In this document: piece by piece, positions 11,900 through 24,146 of the stretch
Layout of the letters: every line of letters starts with the position of its first letter
Position numbering within the stretch: position 1 is the first letter of the stretch
NCBI GenBank assembly: GCA_023362775.1
Contig: JALMGJ010000004.1
Span: forward strand, 79,350,798 to 79,414,797
Origin: Charina bottae
Taxonomy: Eukaryota; Chordata; Lepidosauria; Squamata; Charinaidae
Direction of reading: 5' to 3'
Length of the DNA stretch: 64,000 nt
Notes under the pieces: model-generated
Databases searched by the model: none
What the model was told of the DNA's origin: nothing
The model's input: the letters and a program-made list of their open reading frames with translations, nothing else
Program-made: the position numbers and the translations under genes

Positions 11900-12829
11900 G
11901 CAATTAAGGAAAGGTAGGTAGACTGTACACATCATTCTAAAGATAGTAACTATTGTTACACTCTATTTGTGAAAGTGAAAGAATGTGTTGTACTGTCAAC
12001 TTCCAAAGGCATTTCAGAGACTGTGAATTTAGCCGATTAAATATTATAATTAGAAAATGATGAGGCCTCAAATTAGTAATCTGCTCTCTAATTATTACAG
12101 TACATACCTAAATGTCTAGCAATATTCTGACATCTAGTGGAAAATAAATGTAACAGCTACTTTATTTATTTATTTTTTCTGTATAATGGGGCTGTGCTGG
12201 CTAATGCTGCTGGGACCTGTAATTCAACCACATCTACTGGGTCATAGACGCCTAATTTTGCCCTATAACAATTTACACCTGCCAACGTATGGTAATATAT
12301 AATTTCTCCAATGAATGAGACTGTTTCTTCTTTCTGATTAAGGAATAATAGTGGATTCTTGGAACAAATAATTTAGGAAATTGCATGTTTTCTTTTCTTG
12401 CTGTTTTCAAGGGAAGAATATACTAGGCTGGAATTACCCTCCGAAAAAGACAAAGGATTTTGTGAGGCTAAACATATAATATAGCAACTAATAAAGCAAT
12501 AATACAACTTTTAAAACAACTTTCCTTGCAGCAGTAAGGAAACATGTTTTGCGTATCTAAGAAGACATTAAAGGCCTAGGAGATAACTTTTTTTGGATTC
12601 AGTCTATATAATCTGGATTATATAGATTGGTGACACAAAATGACTTCCACCTCCCAAAGATTGGTGGAAAATGTAATTGGCCAAAGCATGACAAACTTAT
12701 TTCCAGTGTGATTGGAGATGAAAAGGGTCTCAGACTGTGCACTGTAGATGAAAATAGATTGCTTTTTTCAGAGACTATTAAGCTAATCAATTAAAAAAAA
12801 TCAGGAAGAATAATGGAAACATTTCAGTC
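11900..12829. other. AT-rich spacer, no gene seen
   Basis: Only short frames; no domain or repeat end recognised. Confidence 0.4.
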
Positions 12830-14000
12830 AAAGAAGAAGAGACATTGAGAGATACTTCTTGATTTTCAGGGAAAGTAAAGTAAAGGGAAAGTAAAGTTAA
12901 GTGTATTCTAGGTTTCAAGAAAAGATTATTTATTCAGTAATCTTAAATTATAAATTTATTATTTAATTAATAAATAATAATAAATTATTATTTCAGAATA
13001 ATGACAGGCAGGATTATATGGCATGGTCAACTAATGGGAATTGGAGCTCAAGATGAGTGGGAATTAGTATAAAAAACTGCAAACAATTCTAGTAAGAAGG
13101 AAATAGATGAAAGACATAGAAGACAACATGTTTGCAGAAAAAGCTCAGCGAAGATCTGAAAACAAAAATGGCACATATAGGAGATGGAAGGAGGAAGAGA
13201 TCAAGAATATGTACATATAGTTGGAAATTGTAACATACAGTAAATGCTATCAGACAGACTAAAACAGAGAATGAGTTGAGGATGGCAAAGGATGATAAGA
13301 AGAATTTCTTCAAGTACAATAAAGCCTCAATTCCATTCAGTGTACTCTAGACACAATGAAAATTTCTGTTTGGACATCACCTCCAAACAACTGACAAACT
13401 CCATTGTTTCTTAAGCAGTCTGGACAATTGATGTAATTACATCATTTCTGTCAATTTACAACATTTTTTTAATTTACATATTTATGTCAGTTGTGTCAAT
13501 TTATTAAATAAATTGAAACGTGATGTAAAAACATCAATTATATAATTACAAAGCTGACATAAATTGATACAACTGATGTAATTTAGAATTAATGGACATT
13601 TAAAGTTAACAAATACCCTTTTATCTAAATGTCGTGTTAAACTGACATTTTACTTGTTTGCTTAAAATAAAATGAGGAGGAAAACAATGAGTGTATTGCC
13701 TGCTCAATAAAGATCTTAACAGATAATTCAGAAAAGGCAGAACTGCTCATTCCTCATTTTGGCTCAGTGTTTTCCAATAAGAGTATTTGTTCCAACAAAC
13801 AATTGTGAAGAGCGAAAGGGGCAGGACGGAACCATGACCGTGATAGAAAGATGTTCCAGGAATACTTATTTGTTTCCGTATAAATCTTCAGAACCAGATG
13901 ATTTTCATCCTAGGGTACTAGATTATCCGAAATCAATATGCATTCCTCAAGATCAAACACATTCTTCCCTTAAAGATATTACCAATCAAAAAATGAGATA
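12830..14000 (+). mobile_element. CR1-type LINE fragment, decayed
   Basis: Translated pieces match the linker between endonuclease and reverse transcriptase of CR1 ORF2: a DDKKNFFKYNKAS-like segment (near 13300) and, further on, EPDDFHPRVL (near 13900), equivalent to PDGIHPRVLREL. Frames are broken by stops. It appears to continue after the Bov-B insertion, at 15247-15560. Confidence 0.65.
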
Positions 14001-14700
14001 ATGTAAGAATACAAGCTGTGTGGGTGATTCCAGCAATGCTGAAGCCAATAACTCCACTCTGGCTGAGACAGATGGAGCAAGCCCTTGGGACTCCCTGCCT
14101 GCACCCACTGACTTGCCTGCCAGACTCTGTGGTTCACCCACCCAGTCTCAAGCAGAGGCATGCTTTAAAGATGCAACAGCAGAGGGCAGAGCTCCACAGA
14201 ACAGACTGGCCAAGAAGCAGACTGGCAGGAGAGTAGACCCTAATGAGTAGTGTACCTCAGCTGGGCATCTGGGTGGTGGCTCACTGTGGCTTTTTTATTG
14301 GGCTCATCCCCTAAAACACTGAGAACAACTTTTCAAGCCACAGCTCTGCCGGGTTTGCCTTGTTGTGTCATGCTTTGAACTCCAGATTCCACCTTACTGT
14401 GTCTATTGTCTTTTTCTTGGATTTATCATTTGTTTATCAGATTCCTGCTCTAGACCCCTGCCAAGCCATGACTACATAACAGTAGGTCTTTAGCTATAGG
14501 TAAAAAGGACCCTGCTTCTAAAAGTTCTGCCTGAGTTTGCCTATCTCTGGACTGTGGCAGGCATCCAGTTTGCTATCACCATGACTTCCGTGAATTTGTC
14601 CAACCCTTTTTTGAAGCCAGGCCAGCTGGTAGCCAGCACCACATCTTGTAATAGATTGTGAAAGCTGCATTTATTTATTAAGATATATTACTGTAGAAGG
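14001..14700. other. Unassigned block between CR1 and Bov-B
   Basis: GC-richer than its surroundings with short open frames on both strands. It may belong to the CR1 copy or be a further insertion. No domain recognised. Confidence 0.3.
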
Positions 14701-15235
14701 TAAAGCTATGGCAAACCTAGACAGCATATTAAAAAGCAGAGACATCACCTTGCCAACAAAGGTCCGTATAGTTAAAGCTATGGTTTTTCCAGTAGTAATG
14801 TATGGCTGTGAGAGTTGGACCATAAGGAAGGCTGAGCGCCGAAGAATTGATGCTTTCGAACTGTGGTGCTGGAAAAGACTCTTAAGAGTCCCTTGGACTG
14901 CAAGGAGGTCAAATCAGTCAATCCTAAAGGAAATCAACCCTGACTGCTCTTTGGAAGGACAGATGCTGAAGCTGAAGCTCAAATACTTTGGCCACCTAAT
15001 GCGGAGAGAGGGCTCACTGGAAAAGACCCTGATGCTGGGACAGACTGAAGGCAAAAGGAGAAGGGGACGGCAGAGGATGAGATGGTTAGATAGCATCACC
15101 GATGTAATGAACATGAATTTGAGTAAACTCCAGGAGACAGTGGAGGACAGGAAGGCCTGGCGTGCTATGGTCCATGAGGTCACGAAGAGTCGAACACGAC
15201 TAAACGACTGAACAACAACAACAACAACAACAACA
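14701..15235 (+). mobile_element. Bov-B (RTE) LINE, 5'-truncated
   Basis: An open frame at 14708-15211 gives 167 residues of the Bov-B ORF2 C-terminus: VMYGCESWT, VPWTARRS, LKYFGHLMRR, GRQRMRWLD and a terminal KSRTRLND. The 3' end carries GAGTCGAACACGACTAAACG and an (AAC)n tail. An exact 11-bp target duplication ACTGTAGAAGG flanks it (14690-14700 and 15236-15246). Bov-B is the LINE that spread horizontally among squamates and ruminants; its tail matches that of the Sauria SINEs in this window. Confidence 0.95.
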
Positions 15236-15246
15236 ACTGTAGAAGG

Positions 15247-15560
15247 AGTAGGTATATCTTGCTTTCAGCAAAGCATGTGATAACATATCCCATGGCATTC
15301 TGACTAGCAGACTAAGTCTGGGCTTGATGGCAAGACAATTAAGTGGCTTAGGTATCTGTGCTCAGAGTGTGCTCAATATTTATTCATCCAACTAACGAAG
15401 TCTACTAATTAGGAAACGGCACATTTCAGTTCTGAGCCCAGTATTCTTCAACGTTTCTATTAATGACTTAAGTATTCCCTCCACCTCTTTATTTATCAGA
15501 TTGCATATGACACCAAACTGGGTGAGATATTATCTAGTTTGGGTAATATCTAAATGAGAC
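15247..15560 (+). mobile_element. CR1-type LINE fragment, reverse transcriptase part
   Basis: Decayed translation includes FSKACDNISHGIL (family DFSKAFDTVSHDIL), LSPVFFNVSINDL (family LGPVLFNIFINDL) and a DTKLG-like segment after the catalytic box. Order and strand agree with the CR1 piece at 12830-14000, so the two are probably one LINE interrupted by Bov-B. Confidence 0.7.
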
Positions 15561-15899
15561 AGAAATAAAATACAAAATGTATTTTTAAAAATATTTATCG
15601 GGCATAAGAAACTCATATAACTACACTTCACCTTTGGAACCATCCTACTTCCAGATGCCCGAAGTCCAGCCCTGAACGTTTCCTGGAGCTGATATCTCAA
15701 GGCCTTAATACGCACACTAATGTCTAAGAAATGGTGGGGATGGAGGACTGCAATCATTTACTCATCAGAAAGAACAGCAACTACAAAGGTTTAACAAAAT
15801 TCCGAAAATATCGCTGCAAATGAATAAGAAACAGGAAAAGCATCATAGCTGCACCTCCCCATTTCACATTAAATCACCGGGAACCTCCTCCTCGTCCCA

Positions 15900-16190
15900 T
15901 CAGACCCTTCGTGCGGAATGGTGACGTGTCCTGGAGCGCCTTTCACGCAAGAAGCGATATCGTAATTTGCGTTGCCTCTTGGGTATCGTAGTTTTCTTTT
16001 CCAGTGATCTCTATTGGAGTCTTAGTCGACTGAGACTACACTTCCCAGCACGTCCCGCACGACGCGAGGATTTTCCAAGCTGCTCACCAGAAACGAAGGT
16101 ACAGTCAGCAAACCAGTAAATGATTCGGGAAGCCGGATAGCAGAGTAGCTGCCGGTGCCTATAGGACGCGCCAGGAGAAGATTATTGGAA
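15900..16190 (+). promoter_or_regulatory. HSPA13: HSPA13 promoter and 5' UTR
   Basis: CpG-containing stretch directly upstream of the start codon. Visible motifs are TGACGTGT at 15922-15929 (similar to the ATF6/XBP1 UPR element), ATTGGAG near 16012 (inverted CCAAT) and GACTACACTTCCCAGCACG at 16034-16052, close to the ZNF143/Staf site ACTACAATTCCCAGCATGC. No TATA box is seen, as usual for a housekeeping promoter. The motif calls are by eye. Confidence 0.6.
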
Positions 16191-16215
16191 ATGGCTGGGG
16201 AAATGACGGTGTTGG
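16191..16215 (+). CDS. HSPA13: HSPA13 coding exon 1
   Basis: ATG GCT GGG and following, eight codons plus one base, then the donor GTAAGC. Phase 1. Confidence 0.9.
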
Positions 16216-19200
16216 GTAAGCGTCTATTCATTGTGGGAGCTTTTATCCAGCGTGTCGTCCTCTTCGGATAATTAATTATTATTATTATTATTATTATTCT
16301 CCCTTCCCCCATAGCGAGCCAGCCGAGGTACGGTATTTGAGTTGAAACCTACTGTTCAGCATCGTAATGTGCGAAGCAAAAAACAAAATAATTGGGTCTG
16401 TGACCATTAGTTGTGGTAGCTGAATAGAACCTCCAGTTTGAGTGGTAATAAACACTAATAGCTCTAAGGTGACAATAGCAGCGGAACTATCGCCGTCAGA
16501 TTCTACTTGTGAACTTCTGAAAAGGAAATGGAAGATCACTTTGGGAAACGGGTGCTTGTAGAGTGTTCTTATGCTTAAACTACAGTAAATGCAGAGAGAG
16601 GTTGTCAAAATTTGTTATTTGCGGATTTTTCTCTGCATTTATCTTAGTGGAAATCGACAAAGCCACAGAAAAGGGAACATTTGTTAATATGGGAATAGAG
16701 GGAGCAAAAAACCTTTATGCTTTTTTCCTCCCCCCCCCCCCAGGATGTAATATTTAGGGGTTTGTGTGTGTGTTATCCTCTGACACACAGAAACCTTGTT
16801 CAATAAACTAGAAATAAATGTTTGTCTCATATGGCTAAATAAGTAAAACCATCTCTAAAATCCCTAGCATGGTTTCAAAATGTCTGTATTCAAATGTGTA
16901 CTTCAGTTCCATTAGGGGTCCAGGATATAGTTCAGGAAGCATATTGTGGAATGGACAATATAAATGCTAAAGAAATTTATAGCTTTCCAAACAAGAAGTG
17001 CAATACTTTGGATAAAGGGGAAAAGATATTAACTTCCAGAATAATAAATTTATGATATTCTATGTGTTGTATTGAAGAAACAGATGCTACATTTATTTAT
17101 ACTGGAATGAAATAGCTAACTTTAATCCCTCTCTCCCCATCCACCCCACCCCCCTCTTTTTTAGGTTCTGCTATTTTGACCCTTTTACTAGCTGGATATC
17201 TAGCCCAACAGTATTTACCTATGCCCACACCAAAAGTAATAGGGATTGACCTTGGTACCACATACTGTTCAGTTGGAGTATTCCTTCCTGGTATAGGGCA
17301 GGTGAAAGTGATTCCAGATGAAAATGGACACAACAGCATTCCAAGCATAGTGTCATTTACTGAGAATGATGTGTATGTGGGATATGATGGGCTAGAATTA
17401 GCAGATGCAAATCCACAGAACACTGTGTATGATGCCAAGAGATTTATAGGGAAGGTCTTCACACCAAAGGAACTTTTAAATGAAAGCAGCAGATATCCAT
17501 TTAAGGTAAAGTTAAAATTTTGTTTACTACTTGCGTACCAATGATTTCAAATAATCTCTTTCTTTCCTGCTGGGGAAAATCTGGAATGTTTAAAATCTTA
17601 TGAAAGTTTTCACATCCAGCTGCTTCACTGAAATATGTTACTGTTACTGAAACTTAATTTATTGGTGACTTCTTCAATTATCAATTACATTGTGTACATC
17701 TATTCAGTATGGATTACACTGTATGCATCCTGCTTACGCATGACTGTAAATAATGGAAGGTTATTATTCAGACACTTCTTTATAATAAAGTTTCCATAGC
17801 ATATTCTGTCATCATGTAGTTCCCAACAAAATACAGTGGGGCAAAAAAGTATTTAGTCAGCCACCAATTGTGCAAGTTCTCCCACTTAAAAAGATGAGAG
17901 AGGCCTGTAATTGACATCATAGGTAGACCTCAACTATGAGAGACAAAATGAGAAAACAAATCCAGACAATCACATTGTCTGATTCGGAAAGAATTTATTT
18001 GCAAATTATGGTGGAAAATAAGTATTTGGTCACCTACAAACAAGCAAGATTTCTGGCTCTCACAGACCTGTAACTTCTTCTTTAAGAGGCTTCTCTGTCC
18101 TCCACTCATTACCTGTAGTAATGGCACCTGTTTGAACTTGTTATCAGTATAAAAGATACCTGTCCACAACCTCAAACAGTCACACTCCAAACTCCACTAT
18201 GGTGAAGACCAAAGAGCTGTCGAAGGACACCAGAAACAAAATTGTAGACCTGCACCAGGCTGGGAAGACTGAATCTGCAATAGGCAAGCAGCTTGGTGTG
18301 AAGAAATCAACTGTGGGAGCAATAATTAGAAAATGGAAGACATACAAGACCACTGATAATCTCCCTCGATCTGGGGCTCCACGCAAGATCTCACCCCGTG
18401 GGGTCAAAATGATCACAAGAACGGTGAGCAAAAATCCCAGAACCACACGGGGGGACCTAGTGAATGACCTGCAGAGAGCTGGGACCAACGTAACAAAGGC
18501 TACCATCAGTAACACACTACGCCGCCAGGGACTCAGATCCTGCAGTGCCAGACGTGTCCCCCTGCTTAAGCCAGTACATGTCCGGGCCCGTCTGAAGTTT
18601 GCTAGAGAGCATTTGGATGATCCAGGAGAGGATTGGGAGAATGTCATATGGTCAGATGAAACCAAAGTAGAACTGTTTGGTAGAAACACAACTCGTCGTG
18701 TTTGGAGGAGAGAGAATGCCGAGTTGTGTCCAAAGAACACCATACCTACTGTGAAGCATGGGGGTGGCAACATCATGCTTTGGGGCTGTTTCTCTGCAAA
18801 GGGACCAGGACGACTGTTCCGTGTACAGGAAAGAATGAATGGGGCCATGTATCGTGAGATTTTGAGTGCAAACCTCCTTCCATCAGCAAGGGCATTGAAG
18901 ATGAAACGTGGCTGGGTCTTTCAGCATGACAATGATCCCAAACACACCGCCCGGGCAACGAAGGAGTGGCTTCGTAAGAAGCATTTCAAGGTCCTGGAGT
19001 GGCCTAGCCAGTCTCCAGATCTCAACCCCATAGAAAACCTTTGGAGGGAGTTGAAAGTCCGTGTTGCCCAGCGACAGCCCGAAAACATCACTGCTCTAGA
19101 GGAGATCTGCATGGAGGAATGGGCCAACATACCAGCAACAGTGTGTGCCAACCTTGTGAAAACTTACAGAAAACGTTTGACCTCTGTCATTGCCAACAAA

Positions 19201-22200
19201 GGATATATAACAAAGTATTGAGATGAACTTTTGATATTGACCAAATACTTATTTTCCACCATAATTTGCAAATAAATTCTTTCCGAATCAGACAATGTGA
19301 TTGTCTGGATTTGTTTTCTCATTTTGTCTCTCATAGTTGAGGTCTACCTATGATGTCAATTACAGGCCTCTCTCATCTTTTTAAGTGGGAGAACTTGCAC
19401 AATTGGTGGCTGACTAAATACTTTTTTGCCCCACTGTAAATGCTATTTATAAAGTGCAGAGTAGGTTTGTTTTAAAGGGGCGTGGTGGCTCAGCGGGTAA
19501 GACGCCAGGCTTGTCGATTGGAAATTCGCAAGTTCAGAGGTTCGAATCCCTAGCCCTGCGTGCGGAGTGAGCTCCCGCACTAGCTCCAGCTCTTGCCAAC
19601 CTAGCAATTCGAAAGCATGCAAATGCAAGTAGATGAATAGGTACCACTTTGGTGGGTAGGTAACAGCGTTCCGCGCGTGTCATGCGGCCACATGACCGTG
19701 GAAGCATCTTTGGACAACTCTGGCTCTTCGGCTAACAAACGGAGATGAGCACCGGCCCCTAGAGTCGGACACGACTGCACAAATGTGCGGGGGGAACCTT
19801 TACCTTTACCTTAGGTTTGTTTACAAGAAATAAATCTTGCAGTCTTGGTCAATTTCAGTTGCTTGTAAGTTTAGGATTGTTTTCTTTGACAATTTTTGGC
19901 AAGGTTCCACACATCATTAAGTCAGGACTTGTTGAATAAGCTAAATTAGACTTTCTCAGATACAGAAAGCACTCATGCCATGTTCAACCAGATCCTGATT
20001 TGTTTTTCCTCCCTTTTCTCTGCCAGTGTCTAGTTAGTAACTCAGGTATCCTAACAGCTATAAAGGATGATTTTGCTTTTGGAAGTGTGTAAGTGCATTT
20101 GTGGGAGAATATGTGTGTGAGAGTATTTTTTAGGGGAAAATATTTTATGTATATGTGACACTGAAATTTTTTAATGAAATGTGCTGAAGTTCTGTGTTTT
20201 GTGGGGTTTCGGTTATTATTATTTTGAGAGGGGCGTTGTTGGGATGTGTGACTGTGAAGATCTTGGTTTGTGGTGATGGATGTTTTGGTGGGCAGTTTAT
20301 TTATTTATTTAATAGATTATGTGTTTTTCCTATATGTTTCTTACAGTACACCACTAGTTTCCCACCCATGAAATGTGCATTTTCTTATCCTTCATGGGAG
20401 GCAAATACGCAGTTTGACATTTGCGGTTGAATTTCTCACTTATGCCTTGTGCTCGTAGAGTATGTTGGTGTGAAAAATTTGTTACCAAGGAGAATGAGGA
20501 TCCTGGAATGCACATGCACAAGTCATGCCTTTCTTAGCTGCTCTTGACTTTTGCCTCTGCAGAATTGCAAGAAAGAGGCTCTGATACAAGAGAGAAACAA
20601 ATGATAAATTAGAATTTCATATTTAGACATAGATTTGGTATATACAGTTGTACGCAGAAGTTTAGGCACCCTGGTCAAAACAATCCCTAAGAAAACATAG
20701 CCAGTTTGGTGTAGTGGAATTCTATTCATGCCTTAGGCACACAGCCAGCTGGGATGTTGGGCCAGTCCTAGGAAGAAGGCAGTAGTAAACTGCTTCTGAA
20801 AATCTTGCCAAAAAAACTTCAGGGACTAGTCCAGCCAGTCACCAGGAGTCCACACTTACTCAAAGGCATACACATAAAAAAAAAAACAGAAGGTGACACA
20901 AGCTCTACATAGTACAAAGTATTTCTGCAAATTTGAGCATGCTTTCTATTAATATGCAGTTGTTTAAGAATTTTATGAATATGGCAAGTGCAGACACTTA
21001 GACACCCTTTCAGTTAGTACTTTGTAACAGTTCCTTTGGCAGAAATAATGATTTCCAAAAATTTTCCAAAAGGCAACTAAGAGGCTTTTTATTCTTTCTT
21101 ATTTATTTTCTCTCCATATTTTCTTGTAGAACTCTTCTAGCTCAAAAATATTCTTAGGTTTCCTTACATGCACTGAATTGTACAGTATAACACTCAACAT
21201 TGTACTGTGGAACTGTGGATAGCTCATCCAGTGTCAGGTAACTTTTCAAGATTATCTGCAGCAATCTGTGGATTCAGTTCTACAGATCTTACCAGTTGGG
21301 GGGCAGTTCTAGCAAAGGTTTTTCTTGGTCTTCAAGATGATGTCCCACAGTCAGTCAAGAAATTAACGCTGTAAGGAGGTAGTGTATTTCAGCAAGGAAG
21401 TAATCCAATATTTATCTTCAGATTGATCATGAAGTACTTACAGGAAAGAAAAACATCTTTCACAGTTGCATGTCTTGAATATATTTGAAAATCTGTGGAA
21501 CATGTCAGACACTGAATACAAGGAAACTTAATATGGAAAACTAGAAAACTTTTACAAAGAAGAATGGGAAGAATCTCAAAAGTAAGGTTAGAAATATTAT
21601 TAGTTGCTGATAGGAAACTTTTGGAATACTTCTGCAAAAGGAAGATAGTATAAAATAGTGAGTAAATGGCTGTCCAGATTTCTGCACTTGTCATAGTCAT
21701 CGTTTTCTTATTTTGAGTATGTAAGCAACTGCTCATAAATAGTAAGTATTCATTCAAATTTACGGAAAGATGTGTTTATGCCATGCAGAGGTTGTGTTAG
21801 TTTCATTTCACTAAGGGATTTGTTGAAACGTGTAGTTTGACCAGGGATACCTAAACTTTGTCAAACAACCATACATAATGCTAAGCCATGGTTTGGTCTG
21901 ACACATTGCATTAACCTAATTACAATTTTTGCCAGAAATAATCCATATTTTGTTTTCCACATAGCTGAAACAATTAAAATTAGGCAAATAAATCCTGTTT
22001 ACCTTAATATGCAAACTTGGCCTATGAAAGATACTATGCTTCAGTTTTTGCTCTTTTTTTCTCTCCCCCAGATCCTTAACAACAAGGGAGCTGCTGAATT
22101 TTCTGTTGTAACCAATGAGACTATTAGGGTAACCCCAGAATATATTGGTTCTCAGCTTCTTTTGAAATTGAAAAAAATGTCAGAGGATTATCTTGGAGTG

Positions 22201-24146
22201 CCGGTTTCCAAAGCAATTATTTCAGTGCCAGCAGAGTTTGATGAAAGGCAGCGGAACTACACAATTAAGGCAGCTAGCCTTGCAGGTGATGCACGTATTC
22301 CTCAGGCTTTTCCTAAACTAAGTTAGTTTTCAAAGGGTTCTAACTGGAGCAGCATTGAAACTATAGGTTTTGTTTGCAGAATTTGACACCACAAATAATC
22401 AAGTCCCTGAATTATTAAAATGAACCATTGTAAATGCATAATAGAATATTCTCTGTTTTAAATACACAATTTGTTGCCTAAGAAAGAGTTCCAAAAATTG
22501 ACATATTAATTTTTCACTTAAATTCCCATAGTATTATCATAGTTGACATAGAAAATATACAGCATACAGTTGTTTATGCTTGAACATATATTCTGTTATC
22601 TATATCATATGAACCTGTGTTGGAAAATGAAAAATACTGACATTGTTTTATCTTTGTAGGACTGGAAATTTTGCGGGTAATTAATGAGCCTACTGCTGCA
22701 GCAATGGCATATGGTCTTCACAAGGTTGATGTGTCTAATGTTCTGGTGGTAGATCTGGGTGGAGGAACCCTGGATGTCTCCCTGCTAAATAAACAAGGAG
22801 GGATGTTCCTAACTCGAGCTATGGCAGGTAAAGAAATGTTTTTATTTCTTAATTATGTGCAATACTTGTTATATATTAGCACTTACATCTGTATACATTA
22901 CAGTTCATGTATGAATAATGACTGAGTGCAGACAGCATGCTTCTTCCATCCAGTGTTCCATCTCATATTATGTGAAAAGACATAAAACACATGCAAACAT
23001 TGCACTAAATCATGCTGGTTTTTTTTAAATTGATTTGTTTTATGTGTTGTGTGAATCTAGTTTTTCTGGTGTATTCATTAAACCATGATTTAGCAAGAAA
23101 TGTAAACTTAGCCACAGAAATTCTGTCAGTGGTACTACAGTTATCATGATCTATTCATGCAAATAAGGTAATAGTTTATAGTTAAATATGCATGATTATA
23201 ACTTAAACCATATATAATTTTGATAGAACGTATTTGCAGTGTGCAAGCATATTGTATTAAAAGTGGACTACTGGCTGTGATCGATGGCCTGTTAGAGGTT
23301 CAACTAAATAGTTCCTTTCCAGCCTGGGTTAGCAAGAATAGTGGTGTTGTTAAGGCCATGGCAGATGTAACACATGCTGTAATCTATCACATATTACTCC
23401 TGTCCAAGTTTTTAATGGTATTCAAGCTATATCTATTGCCCTCTCAGTTATCTGATATATGTAGATTTTGTGTTTTAGGAAACAACAAACTTGGAGGGCA
23501 GGACTTCAATCAACGGTTGATGCAATACCTCTATAATGAAATTCATCACATGTATGGCTCTCTGCCCTCTAGAAAAGAAGAAATACATCGACTCAGGCAG
23601 GCTGTAGAATCTGTCAAATTAAATTTGACAATTCATACCTCTTCAACAATCCGAATTTCTCTTACTATGCCAGAGAAGAAAGACCAACATGAAAACTTGC
23701 AGGAGGATAACAGACATGAAAATAACTCTTCAGATACAGAAACTGGAATGAAAGAGAACGGGAAAGATAGCTTTTCAAAATCTCTTGATGGCACATGGAA
23801 AACAATTAGCTTTGAAACAGAAATTTCCCGGAAACTCTTTGAGACATTAAATGAGGACCTTTTTGAGAAAATTCTTGTGCCCATTGCACAGGTACTGAAG
23901 GAAGGACATCTACACAAGACAGAAGTAGATGAGATTGTATTAGTTGGAGGCTCCACCCGAATTCCAAGAATACGTAAAGTTATTACAGAGTTCTTTGGAA
24001 AGAAACCCAACACTTCTGTTGATCCAGACCTAGCTGTTGTAATAGGGGTGGCAATCCAAGCAGGAATTGTTGGGGGATCTTGGCCTCTTCAAGTTAGTGC
24101 TGTGGAAATCCCAAACAGGCATTTACGAAAGATGAATTTCAATTGA
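16191..24146 (+). CDS. HSPA13: HSPA13 (Stch), ATPase-only Hsp70 relative, five exons
   Basis: CDS = join(16191..16215, 17165..17505, 22072..22285, 22660..22827, 23479..24146), 1416 nt, 471 residues plus stop, the same length as human HSPA13. All introns are GT-AG and phases join cleanly (1, 0, 1, 1). A hydrophobic N-terminal segment (residues 11-22, [12 protein letters not shown]) fits the known microsomal localisation. Hsp70 nucleotide-binding motifs are intact: phosphate-1 [13 protein letters not shown] (34-46), phosphate-2 [12 protein letters not shown] (225-236) and adenosine [11 protein letters not shown] (404-414). The chain ends after the ATPase fold with no peptide-binding domain, as expected for this family member. 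Start chosen because MAGEMTVLG joins to the conserved SAILTLLL. The gene converges on RBM11. Confidence 0.97.
16271..16298 (+). repeat. (ATT)n microsatellite in HSPA13 intron 1
   Basis: Run of ATT units shortly after exon 1. Confidence 0.9.
17165..17505 (+). CDS. HSPA13: HSPA13 coding exon 2
   Basis: Acceptor CTTTTTTAG, donor AAG/GTAAAG. Encodes residues 9-122, including the signal-anchor-like segment and the first nucleotide-binding motif. Confidence 0.97.
17834..19436 (+). mobile_element. Complete Tc1-type transposon in HSPA13 intron 2
   Basis: A 1603-bp element flanked by TA (17832-17833 and 19437-19438). The ends CAGTGGGGCAAAAAAG form 199-bp terminal inverted repeats (17834-18032 and 19238-19436) in which I find no mismatch. 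It carries one uninterrupted transposase frame on the + strand, the same orientation as the host gene. Identical arms and an open frame indicate a young insertion that may still be mobile or can be mobilised in trans. Confidence 0.97.
18199..19221 (+). CDS. Tc1 transposase, DD34E, intact
   Basis: 340 residues, the usual length for vertebrate Tc1-like transposases. The N-terminal paired-type HTH region (about residues 1-110) contains [17 protein letters not shown] and the GRPR-like hinge SGAPRK. Catalytic residues read D153 (WSDETK), D244 (QHDNDPKH) and E279 ([11 protein letters not shown]), with 34 residues between the last two. The G-rich box [13 protein letters not shown] is present at 187-199. 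The protein binds the terminal repeats and performs cut-and-paste transposition into TA. No stop or frameshift interrupts it. It starts at the first ATG after the left repeat. Confidence 0.97.
   Translation: MVKTKELSKDTRNKIVDLHQAGKTESAIGKQLGVKKSTVGAIIRKWKTYKTTDNLPRSGAPRKISPRGVKMITRTVSKNPRTTRGDLVNDLQRAGTNVTKATISNTLRRQGLRSCSARRVPLLKPVHVRARLKFAREHLDDPGEDWENVIWSDETKVELFGRNTTRRVWRRENAELCPKNTIPTVKHGGGNIMLWGCFSAKGPGRLFRVQERMNGAMYREILSANLLPSARALKMKRGWVFQHDNDPKHTARATKEWLRKKHFKVLEWPSQSPDLNPIENLWRELKVRVAQRQPENITALEEICMEEWANIPATVCANLVKTYRKRLTSVIANKGYITKY
19478..19811 (+). mobile_element. Sauria-type tRNA-derived SINE in HSPA13 intron 2
   Basis: Full copy: GGCGTGGTGGCTCAGCGGG head, GGTTCGAATCCC B box, AGAGTCGGACACGACT tail and ACCTTTACCTT end. 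Target duplication TAGGTTTGTTT at 19462-19472 and 19812-19822. It lies only 41 bp after the Tc1 element. Confidence 0.93.
20645..21871 (-). mobile_element. Decayed Tc1-like transposon
   Basis: The left end CAGTTGTACGCAGAAGTTTA, followed by a GGCACCCTGGTCAA-type segment, mirrors the right end (GTTTGACCAGGGATACC near 21837-21854), with TA outside. The - strand interior has a broken N-terminal transposase: [17 protein letters not shown] followed by DTG and AIHSSTVQ, matching the RPRKTSPRTA-type HTH region. Many stops make it a fossil. About 20690-20880 may be a further SINE-like insertion. Confidence 0.65.
22072..22285 (+). CDS. HSPA13: HSPA13 coding exon 3
   Basis: Acceptor CTCCCCCAG, donor GCAG/GTGATG. 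Encodes residues 123-193 and the first base of codon 194. Confidence 0.95.
22660..22827 (+). CDS. HSPA13: HSPA13 coding exon 4
   Basis: Acceptor TCTTTGTAG, donor GCAG/GTAAAG. Contains [14 protein letters not shown] and the phosphate-2 loop. Confidence 0.96.
23479..24146 (+). CDS. HSPA13: HSPA13 coding exon 5 with stop
   Basis: Acceptor TGTTTTAG. Encodes [10 protein letters not shown] to the terminal KMNFN and TGA. Residues about 312-358 form a low-complexity, charged insert that is variable in the family. Confidence 0.96.

Noticed and set aside
18180..18848. 222-codon - strand frame opposite the Tc1 transposase
   Set aside because: It lies wholly inside the transposase gene on the other strand and has no recognisable motif.
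23220..23478. HSPA13 exon 5 starting at the ATG near 23225
   Set aside because: The frame is open upstream, but the protein there does not resemble the family, while the TTTTAG acceptor at 23477-23478 joins precisely to [11 protein letters not shown].
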